A stretch of 64,000 nt of DNA, taken from contig NZ_JWIC01000009.1 in NCBI RefSeq assembly GCF_000814765.1, positions 62,001 to 126,000 on the forward strand. The letters run 5' to 3'. Of this stretch, positions 33,425 to 42,765 are shown one piece after another; within the stretch, counting starts at the first letter, position 1; each line of letters opens with the position of its first letter. Origin of the DNA: Pseudoalteromonas luteoviolacea. Lineage in GTDB: Bacteria; Pseudomonadota; Gammaproteobacteria; Enterobacterales; Alteromonadaceae. The notes beneath the pieces were generated by a model that was not told the DNA's origin, ran no database searches, and was given only the letters and a program-made list of their open reading frames with translations. A program made the translations under genes and the position numbers.

Positions 33425-35191
33425 GTGTTGAACGCCATTTTTAAACCGCTAAGTGCAATTGCATTAGCACTCAGTTTGTCTGCTTGTCAGATGACCCAGA
33501 ACAATCCAGATCAGGCCTTTGTGGCGTTGTCTGAGCAAGTGATGGCCTTTCGTGCTGACATTAGCACCAGTCACATCAAGTCACTAGATGCCCCTTATTT
33601 ACTGCCAGATATGTCACCAGAGCGCTTGGCAAGCGAGAATCAGCGTCGTTTAGCGCTGCTGAATAAGCTTGATGCGATAGACACAACACAGTTAACTGCT
33701 GAGAATCAAATTAACTTCGCCATTTTGCGCGCACAGGTGCAGGATAAAGTCGATAAATATCACTTCAAACATCATTATGTGCCACTGTTATCTGAGTCTG
33801 GCTTTCATACGCGCATGTCTTTTAAGATCAGAGAGCATGACTTTTCTACCGAGCTTGGTTATCAATTATTAATAGCTCAGATTAAGCAGTTACCACGATA
33901 TTTTTCGCAGCAGATGGACTGGATGAGAAAGGGCATGGCAATTGGGTTGACCCAACCGCAAGTGGTACTGCAGGGATTCGAATCATCGATAGAGGCTTAT
34001 ATCGCCATTGATGATGTTGAACGCTCGCCATTTTATGCACCATTTAAAACGAATCAGGCGGGTATATCAGATGAAGCGTTTAAGCAGCTTCAGCAGCAAG
34101 CTAAACAAGCGATACTCAATTACGCTAACCCAGCTTATCAAAGTTACTTAGATTTTTTCGTCAATGAATACCGACCGAACGCTAAACAAGACATTGCTTG
34201 GTCGAGTACACCCAATGGTGAAGCATTTTATATCAACCGTGCTAAGCATTTCACGACAACCGATATGACGCCTAAGCAAATCCATGAGTTAGGTTTGCAG
34301 GAAGTGGCGCGTATTCGCAGTGAGATGGAAACCATCATTGAAAAGGTGGGCTTTGAAGGGTCGTTTGCTGAGTTCGTCGAGTTTTTACGTACCGATCCGC
34401 AGTTTTATGCAAAGACACCTGAAGAGTTGCTTAAAGAAGCATCATTTATCGCTAAGAAGATGGACGCTAAGTTACCACAATTCTTTTATGTATCTACATT
34501 GCCTAGAGTCCCTTATGGCGTAGATCCAGTGCCTGATAGTCTCGCACCTAAATACACTACGGGGAGATACTTACCGCCATCGAAAGAGACAGATCCTGGC
34601 TATTATTGGGTCAATACGTACGCGCTTGATAAAAGGCCGCTTTATGTTTTGGAGGCATTGACCTTACACGAAGGGGTACCAGGTCATCACCTACAGATCT
34701 CAATGAATGATGAGTTGATACATCTACCTGAGTATCGAAATGAATATATCTCTGCATTTGGTGAGGGTTGGGGGCTATACGCTGAATATCTGGGTTTAGA
34801 GGCGGGATTTTATCAAGACCCATACAGTGATTTTGGTCGGCTCACCTATGAAATGTGGCGTGCCGCACGTTTAGTGGTGGACACGGGCATGCACATGTTC
34901 GGCTGGAGTCGTGAACAGGCGATGCAGTTTATGCAAGATAATACGGCGTTATCATTACACAATGTGAGAACAGAAACGGATCGGTATATTTCTTGGCCAG
35001 GCCAAGCATTGTCATACAAAATTGGTGAGCTGACGATTAGGCGCTTGCGTGCAGACGCTGAGGAAGCATTGGGCGACAAGTTTGAGATCCGAGATTTTCA
35101 CCGTGAAGTACTGAAAAATGGTTCTGTTCCCTTGTTTGTGCTCGAGGCGCAGATTAAGCATTACATAGCACAAACATTGGCGCAGCAGTAA
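33425..35191 (+). CDS. DUF885 family lipoprotein, putative metallopeptidase-like
   Basis: 588 residues with a GTG start. A lipoprotein signal (ALALSLSACQ, lipobox with Cys near residue 21) places it on the outside of the inner membrane or in the outer membrane. The DUF885 domain fills the rest; ALTLHEGVPGHHLQIS (~residue 415) holds the H-E-G-x-P-G-H-H motif, which looks like a metal-binding site, and an EGWGLYAEYLG segment follows. Some members have been assigned to peptidase-like clans, but the substrate is unknown. It converges with mtnK and is not part of the methionine salvage unit. Confidence 0.85.
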   Translation: MLNAIFKPLSAIALALSLSACQMTQNNPDQAFVALSEQVMAFRADISTSHIKSLDAPYLLPDMSPERLASENQRRLALLNKLDAIDTTQLTAENQINFAILRAQVQDKVDKYHFKHHYVPLLSESGFHTRMSFKIREHDFSTELGYQLLIAQIKQLPRYFSQQMDWMRKGMAIGLTQPQVVLQGFESSIEAYIAIDDVERSPFYAPFKTNQAGISDEAFKQLQQQAKQAILNYANPAYQSYLDFFVNEYRPNAKQDIAWSSTPNGEAFYINRAKHFTTTDMTPKQIHELGLQEVARIRSEMETIIEKVGFEGSFAEFVEFLRTDPQFYAKTPEELLKEASFIAKKMDAKLPQFFYVSTLPRVPYGVDPVPDSLAPKYTTGRYLPPSKETDPGYYWVNTYALDKRPLYVLEALTLHEGVPGHHLQISMNDELIHLPEYRNEYISAFGEGWGLYAEYLGLEAGFYQDPYSDFGRLTYEMWRAARLVVDTGMHMFGWSREQAMQFMQDNTALSLHNVRTETDRYISWPGQALSYKIGELTIRRLRADAEEALGDKFEIRDFHREVLKNGSVPLFVLEAQIKHYIAQTLAQQ

Positions 35192-35199
35192 GATAGAGT

Positions 35200-35226
35200 G
35201 ATAAGGCCGCCAAGCACGGCCTTATC
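35200..35226. terminator. Hairpin between convergent DUF885 and mtnK genes
   Basis: GATAAGGCCG, 7-base loop, CGGCCTTATC. A perfect 10-bp stem but no T-run, so termination is probable rather than certain. Confidence 0.55.
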
Positions 35227-35229
35227 ATA

Positions 35230-36435
35230 TTAGTGTGCAAAGCTGATAATGAGTTGATAAAAGTCATCGGTTGAACGGCAGCTTTTTGAATTTAAAATCA
35301 GCTGTTCACCAAGCAAGAGTGTCTGCTTTTGAACGGCTAAGCGTTTTGCTTCATCTTCAATGCCGTCAATATCGGCAACGTGCGCCAATCCGATGGTGCG
35401 ACGGATCAATTCAGTACCACAATACCCCATCGCATCTTGCAAGACTTCCTGCAAAAATTGCTCTACATAACCCGGTGCCTGCAATGCTAAATCGCGGGTA
35501 TCCGTTTTGGCTAAGGTTAACCAGTGTTGTTCAAATGTTTGTAAGCAAGTAGAGATGGTGCTTAACAAGTAAGAGTGCACATCTCTTCTTTTGGGCGTTT
35601 CGATGATACGACCATTTTGAGCGCAGTAGTTAAGTAATAGGTTGCCAATAAATGAGCCTAAATCAAAGCCTATGGGGCCGAAAAAGCCGAATTCTGGGTC
35701 GATAAACTTGGTTTCTTGCGCGGAAACAAACAGGCTACCTGTGTGGACGTCACCATGTAACAGGGTCTGCGGTGACGAATAGAATTTACTTTTTAGCTTA
35801 GCAACGTTGATTAATAAAGTTTTGTTTTCACGCAGCAGAGACACTTGTTCTTCGAGTGCTACTGGGTAATTATTGCGCTCATGATCTCGATAGGGATCAT
35901 CAAAAAATAAATCTTCTGTGATGGCGCATAGCTCAGGATTTGTAAACTCTTGCACCAAAGATTTTTTATCTGCTGCAGGTAAATAAAAATCCGAGTGAAA
36001 AAAGCTGGTGTTGGCGAGGTAAGTGCCCACATGTGTGCCAAGGTGTTTGAACGTATTGCCTTGGTTCAGTTCTCCCCGCAAAATGGCCATATGACCCAAA
36101 TCTTCTAAAATCGTCACTGCAAGTTCACTGTTGTGATGCAGTACTTTTGCAGTCAGCTCTGGACATACTGCGCCATGTTTTTGTAATACGCTTGCTTCAA
36201 TTCTGGCTCTGTCTAACGTCAGTGGCCAACTTTCCCCTACACAGCGAGCATAAGGCAGAGCTTGTTTCAAAATGATGCTACGCTGTTCATTCGCATCTTG
36301 AATACGAAAGACCAAATTGAGGTTTCCATCCCCAAACTCATAGCAAGATAATACGGCATCTGCTGGAAAGAATTGCCCCAGTTCTTGGACGTAACTTAAG
36401 GCTGTGTCGTTATTAAAGGCAACGTATTTGCTCAC
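35230..36435 (-). CDS. mtnK: 5-methylthioribose kinase
   Basis: 401 residues of the APH-like kinase fold. The start region (FGDGNLNLVFRI) is the nucleotide loop, TLLHGDVHTGSLF (~230) is the catalytic HGD motif, and FIDPEFGFFGPIGFDLG (~250) carries the metal-binding Asp. It phosphorylates methylthioribose in methionine salvage. The gene is divergent from mtnA, the next enzyme of the pathway, across a 124-base region with MetJ boxes. Having mtnK implies that a separate MTA nucleosidase makes methylthioribose. Confidence 0.95.
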   Translation of the reverse strand: MSKYVAFNNDTALSYVQELGQFFPADAVLSCYEFGDGNLNLVFRIQDANEQRSIILKQALPYARCVGESWPLTLDRARIEASVLQKHGAVCPELTAKVLHHNSELAVTILEDLGHMAILRGELNQGNTFKHLGTHVGTYLANTSFFHSDFYLPAADKKSLVQEFTNPELCAITEDLFFDDPYRDHERNNYPVALEEQVSLLRENKTLLINVAKLKSKFYSSPQTLLHGDVHTGSLFVSAQETKFIDPEFGFFGPIGFDLGSFIGNLLLNYCAQNGRIIETPKRRDVHSYLLSTISTCLQTFEQHWLTLAKTDTRDLALQAPGYVEQFLQEVLQDAMGYCGTELIRRTIGLAHVADIDGIEDEAKRLAVQKQTLLLGEQLILNSKSCRSTDDFYQLIISFAH

Positions 36436-36489
36436 GGTTATTCACCAAAAATTAAAGTAACTTTTAGCATTCTATATTTTTAAATGTTT

Positions 36490-36521
36490 AGATGTCTATA
36501 CATCTTTAGATCTTTATGTAG
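36490..36521. promoter_or_regulatory. Phased MetJ boxes between mtnK and mtnA
   Basis: Four contiguous 8-mers in perfect register: AGATGTCT (7 of 8 to the MetJ consensus AGACGTCT), ATACATCT (6 of 8), TTAGATCT (4 of 8) and a poor fourth, TTATGTAG. MetJ binds cooperatively to tandem 8-bp boxes when S-adenosylmethionine is high. They overlap a -35-like element for mtnK. Confidence 0.75.
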
Positions 36522-36559
36522 AATGAGCAGTAATTACAACTGTACACTCCTTAATCAAA

Positions 36560-37567
36560 ATGAAAGATTTAATCGCGCAAAGTTTGAAATATCAAGATGG
36601 TAAGGTGCAGGTGCTTGATCAGTATCTGTTGCCTCATCAAGAGGTTTGGCATGTATGCCAAACGGTCAGTGAGATGCAGAGCCTAATAAATAATCTTCAG
36701 GTGCGGGGCGCACCTTTAATTGGCCTAGCGGCGACTTTGTTGGTGGCGTATCTCGCCGAGCAAGGTGCTTCACAGCAAGTGTTATGTAAGGCCATTGATG
36801 AGTTAGAAGCTACGCGACCCACAGCGGTAAATCTTAAGCATTGTATGGACCGATTGAGAGGGGTTGTTCATGATGTGCAATATGTGGCGCATATTGTGGG
36901 TGTTGCTGAACATCTCTTTGAAGAAGATATCGCTTTGTGCGCGCGGATTGCTCAGCATGGTGTTGCACTGGTAGATGCTGGTGATAACATTTTGACTCAT
37001 TGTAATACTGGTGCGCTGGCCACAGCAGGCATTGGTACGGCACTTGGGGTGATTTACCAAGCGATGCAGCGCCATGGTGATATTCATGTTTGGGTTGATG
37101 AAACACGCCCTTTATTGCAAGGTGGGCGTTTAACCGCGTATGAGCTGGCGCGCTGGCAGATCCCGTATACTTTGTTGTGTGACAGCATGGCCGCATCTTT
37201 AATGGCTGCGGGTAAGGTCGACAAGATATTTGTTGGTGCCGATAGAGTCGCGGCAAATGGCGATTTTGCGAATAAGGTGGGTACTTATAATTTAGCGGTT
37301 TTAGCGCACTTTCATCAGGTACCATTTTATGTGGTGGCACCAAAAACGACTTTTGACCCTAATTGTGCCAGCGGGCAAGATATTGAAATTGAGCAGCGCA
37401 GTGCACGTGAGGTGACAGGCGTGAGCGGCAGTTTTGGTGAATGCCAATGGGCACCCTCGCAGGCAAAGGTGTACAATCCCGCTTTTGATGTGACACCCGC
37501 CAAGCTCGTGACTGGGTGGGTTTTTGACAGCGGCGTATATCATACCCCACACTTCCATATTCTCTAA
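36560..37567 (+). CDS. mtnA: S-methyl-5-thioribose-1-phosphate isomerase
   Basis: 335 residues, eIF2B-like fold. Family marks are VRGAPLIGLAA near residue 50, the catalytic Cys in LTHCNTGALATAG (~155) and the catalytic Asp in VGADRVAANGDFANKVGTY (~230). It converts methylthioribose-1-phosphate to the ribulose form, the step after MtnK. No strong ribosome site is visible ahead of the ATG. Control by the MetJ boxes upstream is inferred. Confidence 0.95.
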   Translation: MKDLIAQSLKYQDGKVQVLDQYLLPHQEVWHVCQTVSEMQSLINNLQVRGAPLIGLAATLLVAYLAEQGASQQVLCKAIDELEATRPTAVNLKHCMDRLRGVVHDVQYVAHIVGVAEHLFEEDIALCARIAQHGVALVDAGDNILTHCNTGALATAGIGTALGVIYQAMQRHGDIHVWVDETRPLLQGGRLTAYELARWQIPYTLLCDSMAASLMAAGKVDKIFVGADRVAANGDFANKVGTYNLAVLAHFHQVPFYVVAPKTTFDPNCASGQDIEIEQRSAREVTGVSGSFGECQWAPSQAKVYNPAFDVTPAKLVTGWVFDSGVYHTPHFHIL

Positions 37568-37640
37568 TTAATTCAATCTACTCCATATCAAACGCTTAAA
37601 TTGATATCATATTTAGGCGTTTATATTTATGGAGTTTTAA

Positions 37641-39623
37641 ATGTTGTCGAAAATACTCTGCGCAGTATTCTTATTGAGTTTAAGCTTTGGCTTACTGGCA
37701 GGATCTCATCAAACTAAGCCTGCTTCTGCACCTATTCCTATTTCACATTTTAGCAAAGGGGAAGAGTACGCCAACGTTCAGCTCTCCCCAAGTGGAAAAT
37801 ATATCAGCTTTATTTCCAAAGTTGATGGCAAGAATATGTTGGGTGTGCTCTTGGCAGAGAATTTTAGCATGCTGTCCGCTATTCGTTTTGAAAGTAATGC
37901 GCAAGTGGGAGATTACCACTGGGTGAATGCTGAGCGCATTGTGGTTGAAAAAGAATACCTCAAAGGGTGGACTGATCAACCGCATTACTACGGTGAACTT
38001 TATAGTGTCAACGCCGATGGCTCTTCAGGTAAATATCTGGTTGGCTATCAAGGCGGCGGGCAGACAGGCTCTCGTATTTCAAAAGCGACGGCACTATATG
38101 GTACATCGTATGTTTTAGATCCGCTGGTGCATGATGAACGCCACATGTTGATTTATACGGTGCCATGGACCGCATCCAAAGAACCTTTGGCAAGAGTTTA
38201 TCGAGTTAATGTTAAGTCGGGTAAACGAAAACGTGTGACGCGTGCACCTGGCAGAAACGCACAATTTCTAACAGATCATCTTGGTAATCTTCGTTTTGCA
38301 GCGACTTGGAATGGCAAAATGATGGGGGAAATTTACCAAAAAAATCAAAAGGGCAGTGGTTGGCAACCCCTTGAAATACCGGGCGCTTTACAAAATATCA
38401 CACTGTATGCACTCGATCAGAAAGGCGAGTCTGTGTATCTGACTGGTTCAAAACAAGGTGAACCAGATGCGCTGTATAAGTTTTCGCTTAAGCAAAAAGA
38501 ACTGACCTTGGTTTACCAAGATAAAGATGTTTCACCAACAAGAATTTGGGTTGACCCTGTCAACAAGGCATTATTTGCTATCGAGCTTGACCCTGGCTAT
38601 CCAACTTATGCGTTCACGGATGAAAAAGTACCGCTGAGCAATAGCATTAAATCGCTACTTAAAAGTATTCCTGGCCATCAACTGCATATTGTGAGCTCAA
38701 CATTAGAGGGTACAAAACATGTTGTATTTGCAAACAATGATCGCAATCCTGGAGATTACTATTTATTTGATCAAAAAAATAAAAAGATGTCTTATCTATT
38801 TTCTGCACGTGCTTGGATAGATCCAGAGTTGATGGCTGAGACCAAGCCAGTTTCATTTCAGAGTCGCGATGGCCATAAAGTACATGGGTATTTGACTTTG
38901 CCGACAAATAGAGAGGCAAAAAACCTGCCGCTTGTTGTTATGCCACATGGTGGGCCACATGGTGTACGTGATTATTGGCAGTATGAAACGCAAAGCCAAC
39001 TTTTTGCGAGTCGTGGTATGGCGGTATTGCGTGTGAATTTCAGAGGTTCTGGTGGTTACGGGCGCAAATTTACAGAGCTGGGTTACTTGGAGTGGGGACG
39101 CAATATTCAATATGATATTTTGGATGGTGTCGATCATGTCGTTGCAGCCGGTTATGTCGATCCTGACAACATGTGTATTTTTGGCGAAAGTTTTGGTGGT
39201 TACTCGGCGCTGCAAAGCACCGTGGTTGCACCGAATAAGTTTAAATGTGCGATTGGTGTGGTTGGCGTTTATGATTTAACACAGCTATTTAAAAAAGGCG
39301 ATGTGGCAAGTTCTGATACAGGCCAAAGTTATCTGAAAATGGTGCTGGGCGACAATGAGAAGCAGCTGCGCGAATATTCTCCGGCGCTCAATGCGGAGAA
39401 AGTCACTGCACCGGTGTTAATTATCCATGGTGGCGATGATGTCCGTGCGCCAGTCGCACAGGCTGAGGCGATGGTGAATGCACTCAAAAAAGCAAATAAA
39501 CCAGTCAGTTATTATGTATTTGAAACCGAAGGTCATGGCTTTTACAAAGAAAAACATCGCTTAGATTACTTTAATCAGCTGATCACTTTCTTAGAAAAGC
39601 ACTTGCACCTTGAGCATGATTGA
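37641..39623 (+). CDS. Secreted S9-family (prolyl oligopeptidase-like) serine peptidase
   Basis: 660 residues with a signal peptide (ILCAVFLLSLSFGLLAG). The N-terminal two thirds form a beta-propeller of TolB/DPP-like repeats (YANVQLSPSGKYISF), and the C-terminal alpha/beta-hydrolase has GESFGGYSAL with Ser517, Asp in HGGDDVRAP and His in TEGHGFYKE. It should act in the periplasm or outside the cell on short peptides as a dipeptidyl- or acylaminoacyl-peptidase. It sits between mtnA and the mtnDCB group but has its own upstream gap, so a role in methionine salvage is not implied. Confidence 0.93.
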   Translation: MLSKILCAVFLLSLSFGLLAGSHQTKPASAPIPISHFSKGEEYANVQLSPSGKYISFISKVDGKNMLGVLLAENFSMLSAIRFESNAQVGDYHWVNAERIVVEKEYLKGWTDQPHYYGELYSVNADGSSGKYLVGYQGGGQTGSRISKATALYGTSYVLDPLVHDERHMLIYTVPWTASKEPLARVYRVNVKSGKRKRVTRAPGRNAQFLTDHLGNLRFAATWNGKMMGEIYQKNQKGSGWQPLEIPGALQNITLYALDQKGESVYLTGSKQGEPDALYKFSLKQKELTLVYQDKDVSPTRIWVDPVNKALFAIELDPGYPTYAFTDEKVPLSNSIKSLLKSIPGHQLHIVSSTLEGTKHVVFANNDRNPGDYYLFDQKNKKMSYLFSARAWIDPELMAETKPVSFQSRDGHKVHGYLTLPTNREAKNLPLVVMPHGGPHGVRDYWQYETQSQLFASRGMAVLRVNFRGSGGYGRKFTELGYLEWGRNIQYDILDGVDHVVAAGYVDPDNMCIFGESFGGYSALQSTVVAPNKFKCAIGVVGVYDLTQLFKKGDVASSDTGQSYLKMVLGDNEKQLREYSPALNAEKVTAPVLIIHGGDDVRAPVAQAEAMVNALKKANKPVSYYVFETEGHGFYKEKHRLDYFNQLITFLEKHLHLEHD

Positions 39624-39689
39624 GTTGCGATTTAACTGATAGTGCGCGGCATCTACATGAAGTTGATGCCGCCGCTTTACTGTTTGTTA

Positions 39690-40232
39690 CTAGTCTAGAA
39701 TCGGGAATTGTTTAGCAATACTTGACCCTGTTTCTTTGGCAACCCAGCCTTCTGTATTATTGAATAAGCGAATAGCTGTAAACTCAGGATCGCTCCCCAT
39801 ATCAAACCAATGTGGCGTGTGATCTGGTACAGATATTAAATCGCCTTGCTGACAGAATACTTGATAGATCTTATCTGCGATATGCAGACAGAAGAGGCCA
39901 TATCCGGCTACAAAAAAGCGCACTTCATCCTCACTGTGGGTATGTTCAAAAAGAAACTTTTCCCGCATTGCTGGCGCGTTAGGGTTACCTTTTTGCAGTG
40001 CAACAACATCAACGGTTTGGTAGCCACCTTGCGCTTTCAAGCGTTCGATATCTTGACGGTAAGCGGCAATGATATCTGCTTCTGTTGCTTCTTTTGCCAA
40101 TACTTGTGTTGCTTGCCATTGCTCAAAGCGTACGCCAACTTCAGCAAGTTGCTCAGCAATTTTGCCTGCCTCATCGCTTTGAAAAATAGCTTCATTGGGC
40201 TGATTTTCTTGGTAGATATGTAAGTAACTCAT
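39690..40232 (-). CDS. mtnD: Acireductone dioxygenase
   Basis: 180 residues, cupin fold. Metal ligands are all visible: EHTHSEDEVRFF (two His and one Glu, near residues 95-102) and HTPHWFDMG (fourth His). With Fe it yields the keto acid precursor of methionine and formate; with Ni it gives an off-pathway product. It is last in the mtnB-mtnC-mtnD transcription order, 14 bases after mtnC. Confidence 0.96.
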   Translation of the reverse strand: MSYLHIYQENQPNEAIFQSDEAGKIAEQLAEVGVRFEQWQATQVLAKEATEADIIAAYRQDIERLKAQGGYQTVDVVALQKGNPNAPAMREKFLFEHTHSEDEVRFFVAGYGLFCLHIADKIYQVFCQQGDLISVPDHTPHWFDMGSDPEFTAIRLFNNTEGWVAKETGSSIAKQFPILD

Positions 40233-40246
40233 GACGGTGTCTCGTT

Positions 40247-40915
40247 TTAAAGGTGCTCAAAACTGGTGATAAAAGCATGATTGGGGCTTTTGGGTTGATC
40301 ATCGCGCCACAACTGCAAAGTCTGTAAACCGGCGGCTTTTGCGGCATCGAGTTCAGCGACGACATCACTTAAAAATAGAACTTCATGTGCCTCAAAAGGC
40401 AGGTTTTGTACTATGTTGTGATACGACTCAGGTTGCTGTTTTGCCCCAACTCGCGTATCAAAATAATCGCTAAATAACCCGCGTATATCACCAAAATCAG
40501 AATGTGCAAATAGCAGTTGCTGTGCCTTGACCGAGCCAGAAGAATACACATACAGTGCAGTACCAGCTTGGTGTTGCGCAGTTAAGTAGGCGTGGGCATC
40601 GGGGTAGATATGACCTGTGAAGTCTTTTTGTTGATAGCCATCTTGCCAGACCAACCCTTGTAGCTGTTTAAGAGGGGTAATTTTTTTATCTGCTTCAATC
40701 CAGCCAAGTAAGGTGTCTATCACCGTGTCTAAACTGGCATCTGGCTGCGCGATTTCTGCCCTGACCGCATCAAGCTGAGCACGCACTTGCGGCTCATCCT
40801 GTGAATTCTTGACAAAACCAGCCAAGTGCTTAGCGGCATAGGGAAAAAGGATTTCTTTAACGAATGAAATTCGGGTAATTGTGCCTTCAATATCAGTCAG
40901 AATGGCTTTTATCAT
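40247..40915 (-). CDS. mtnC: Enolase-phosphatase E1
   Basis: 222 residues of the HAD superfamily. MIKAILTDIEGTITRISFV holds the nucleophile Asp in the family-specific DIEGT motif; YVYSSGSVKAQ is HAD motif II and FLSDVVAELDAAKAAG is motif IV. It enolises and dephosphorylates the diketo intermediate to acireductone. Its start overlaps the end of mtnB by 4 bases. Confidence 0.96.
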   Translation of the reverse strand: MIKAILTDIEGTITRISFVKEILFPYAAKHLAGFVKNSQDEPQVRAQLDAVRAEIAQPDASLDTVIDTLLGWIEADKKITPLKQLQGLVWQDGYQQKDFTGHIYPDAHAYLTAQHQAGTALYVYSSGSVKAQQLLFAHSDFGDIRGLFSDYFDTRVGAKQQPESYHNIVQNLPFEAHEVLFLSDVVAELDAAKAAGLQTLQLWRDDQPKSPNHAFITSFEHL

Positions 40916-41529
40916 TTTACTGCTCCTTCAAGCTTGATACGTTCTAATTCACAGGCGAACAAAAACTCTAGCCCTTCAATATGACGGCGAGTTTCAAAGA
41001 TACTGTTACCCAGAGCATAAAGGCCATGGCCTCGGATCAAAACACCGTGTGTTATAGGGTGTGTTTCATGATGCTTGGCAACACGTGCAGCCAGTGCAGG
41101 AATATCCTGATCGTTATCAAATATGGCAATGGATAAGGGCTCTAAATGACTTTGAATACCTGCAAGTGATTTTTGCATTTCATAGCCAGTCACGGTAAAA
41201 CTGTCACTGCGTATGAAGCGTGATAGCACTGTGGCGGCGACTGAATGGGTATGTAAGATACACCCAGCTTGAGGCTGTAACTCATATAACTTTAGGTGCA
41301 GAGCAGTTTCTGCTGAGGGTCTACCATCGCCAGACACGATTTGGCCATCTTGGTCCAATTCTAAAAATTGCTCTGGGGTTAAGTGGCCTTTATCAAAGCC
41401 GCTGGCGGTGACGACAAAGCCATCATCGGTCTTCATAGAAAAGTTGCCGCCAGTTGCGGGCACCCAGCCTTGCTGGCTAACCCAGCGGCCTGCGTCGATG
41501 AGTGCTTGTTTTGCTGCCTTTGTTTGCAT
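40912..41529 (-). CDS. mtnB: Methylthioribulose-1-phosphate dehydratase
   Basis: 205 residues, class II aldolase fold. ATGGNFSMK binds the phosphate, and the zinc histidines are in LHTHSVAATVLSR (~98) and RGHGLYALG (~170). It dehydrates methylthioribulose-1-phosphate, linking MtnA and MtnC. It is first of the minus-strand mtnBCD operon, whose upstream region it shares with the transaminase gene. Confidence 0.95.
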   Translation of the reverse strand: MQTKAAKQALIDAGRWVSQQGWVPATGGNFSMKTDDGFVVTASGFDKGHLTPEQFLELDQDGQIVSGDGRPSAETALHLKLYELQPQAGCILHTHSVAATVLSRFIRSDSFTVTGYEMQKSLAGIQSHLEPLSIAIFDNDQDIPALAARVAKHHETHPITHGVLIRGHGLYALGNSIFETRRHIEGLEFLFACELERIKLEGAVK

Positions 41530-41553
41530 ATTCGATCATCCTATGAGGTTTGG

Positions 41554-41577
41554 ACGGCTATACTTCTATCTTTGGCA
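41554..41577. promoter_or_regulatory. Candidate MetJ boxes between mtnB and the transaminase gene
   Basis: Contiguous 8-mers GGACGGCT (6 of 8 to AGACGTCT), ATACTTCT (5-6 of 8) and a poor third. Weaker than the mtnK-mtnA site, but in 8-bp register and in the equivalent divergent position. Confidence 0.45.
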
Positions 41578-41625
41578 ATGATAGCATCGCTTTATCGCCT
41601 ACGCCATAACCAAAAGAGTTACAAA

Positions 41626-42765
41626 ATGGAAAGTAAATTACCAGACGTCGGTACCAGTATCTTCACTACCATGACAGGCCTTGCTAACGCGCATGGTGCA
41701 CTTAATCTCTCTCAAGGTTTTCCTGAGTTTGATACCCCTAATAAGCTCAAAAATGCGTTGGCTGAACATGCTTTAGCGGGATATAACCAATATGCGCCAT
41801 CTCCCGGTGTACCTGCCTTACAGCAAGAGATTGCCGCACTTGTTGCGCGTCGCTATCAACAAGAGATTGACGCTGCGGCTCAAGTCACAGTCACTGCGGG
41901 TGCGACAGAAGCGTTGTTTGTGGCGATTCAGTCACTGGTGCGCCAAGGTGATGAAGTGATTGTGTTTGACCCGGCTTATGACTCCTATCGCCCAGCGGTC
42001 GAATTAGCGGGGGGGAGCACTGTGCATATACCATTACGTGCACCGGAGTATGCCATTGATTGGGCACAAGTGCGTGCAGCAGTGACGGATAAAACACGGG
42101 CGATCATCATTAATACACCTCATAACCCCAGTGCGAAAACACTCAAACAAGCTGATCTAGATGCATTAAAAGCACTGCTTATTGAGCATGATATATACCT
42201 TATCAGTGACGAAGTGTATGAGCATATTACCTTTGATGACGCGCCACATTTGAGTGCTCTACGAGACTCTGAGCTTGCAGCACGGGCGTTTGTGATATCA
42301 AGTTTTGGAAAAACCTTCCACTGTACTGGTTGGAAAATGGGTTATTGTGTCGCACCAGCGCATTTGTCTGTTGAATTTAGAAAAATCCACCAGTTTGTGA
42401 ATTTTTCGAGTTTTACGCCGGCGCAATTCGCATTGGCAGACATGTTGCGTGATGTCCCTGAGCATGTCGATGAATTGAGTGCGTTTTATCAACAAAAGCG
42501 TGATGTACTGGTTGAGGCGTTAGCGACCAGCCGCTTTAAGATCCTGCCAAGTGAAGGGACTTACTTCTTGTTACTTGATTACAGTGATATTTCGGATCTA
42601 GACGATGTGACTTTTTGTCAGCAATTGGTTGAGCAAAGTGGCGTGGCGGCGATCCCGTTAAGTGTGTTTTATGATAAACCGAATGGCGATAAAATTATTC
42701 GTTTGTGTTTTGCTAAAGAAACCGAGACTTTAATCGCAGCGGCGGAGAAACTATGTCAACTTTAA
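41626..42765 (+). CDS. ybdL: Methionine/glutamine transaminase, YbdL type
   Basis: 379 residues from the ATG at 41626; the longer open frame overlaps mtnB and is not coding. Class I aminotransferase with LNLSQGFPEFD (~25), NTPHNPSAK (~162) and the PLP lysine in SSFGKTFHCTGWKMGY (~228). FHCTGWKMGY is typical of YbdL and KAT/GTK enzymes that transaminate methionine and glutamine. It probably does the last salvage step, converting ketomethylthiobutyrate to methionine. It overlaps the omega-amidase gene by 13 bases, which suggests glutamine as amino donor. Confidence 0.92.
   Translation: MESKLPDVGTSIFTTMTGLANAHGALNLSQGFPEFDTPNKLKNALAEHALAGYNQYAPSPGVPALQQEIAALVARRYQQEIDAAAQVTVTAGATEALFVAIQSLVRQGDEVIVFDPAYDSYRPAVELAGGSTVHIPLRAPEYAIDWAQVRAAVTDKTRAIIINTPHNPSAKTLKQADLDALKALLIEHDIYLISDEVYEHITFDDAPHLSALRDSELAARAFVISSFGKTFHCTGWKMGYCVAPAHLSVEFRKIHQFVNFSSFTPAQFALADMLRDVPEHVDELSAFYQQKRDVLVEALATSRFKILPSEGTYFLLLDYSDISDLDDVTFCQQLVEQSGVAAIPLSVFYDKPNGDKIIRLCFAKETETLIAAAEKLCQL

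Noticed and set aside
36834..37343. 169-residue minus-strand frame inside mtnA
   Set aside because: It is the shadow of a clear enzyme gene on the other strand, rich in His/Pro/Gln as expected from antisense reading.
39650..39680. Terminator between the S9 peptidase and mtnD genes
   Set aside because: Only a GGCATC/GATGCC stem with a long loop and no T-run is seen, too weak to annotate.
41383..41625. N-terminal extension of the YbdL-type transaminase
   Set aside because: It overlaps mtnB on the opposite strand. The family starts at the ATG at 41626.
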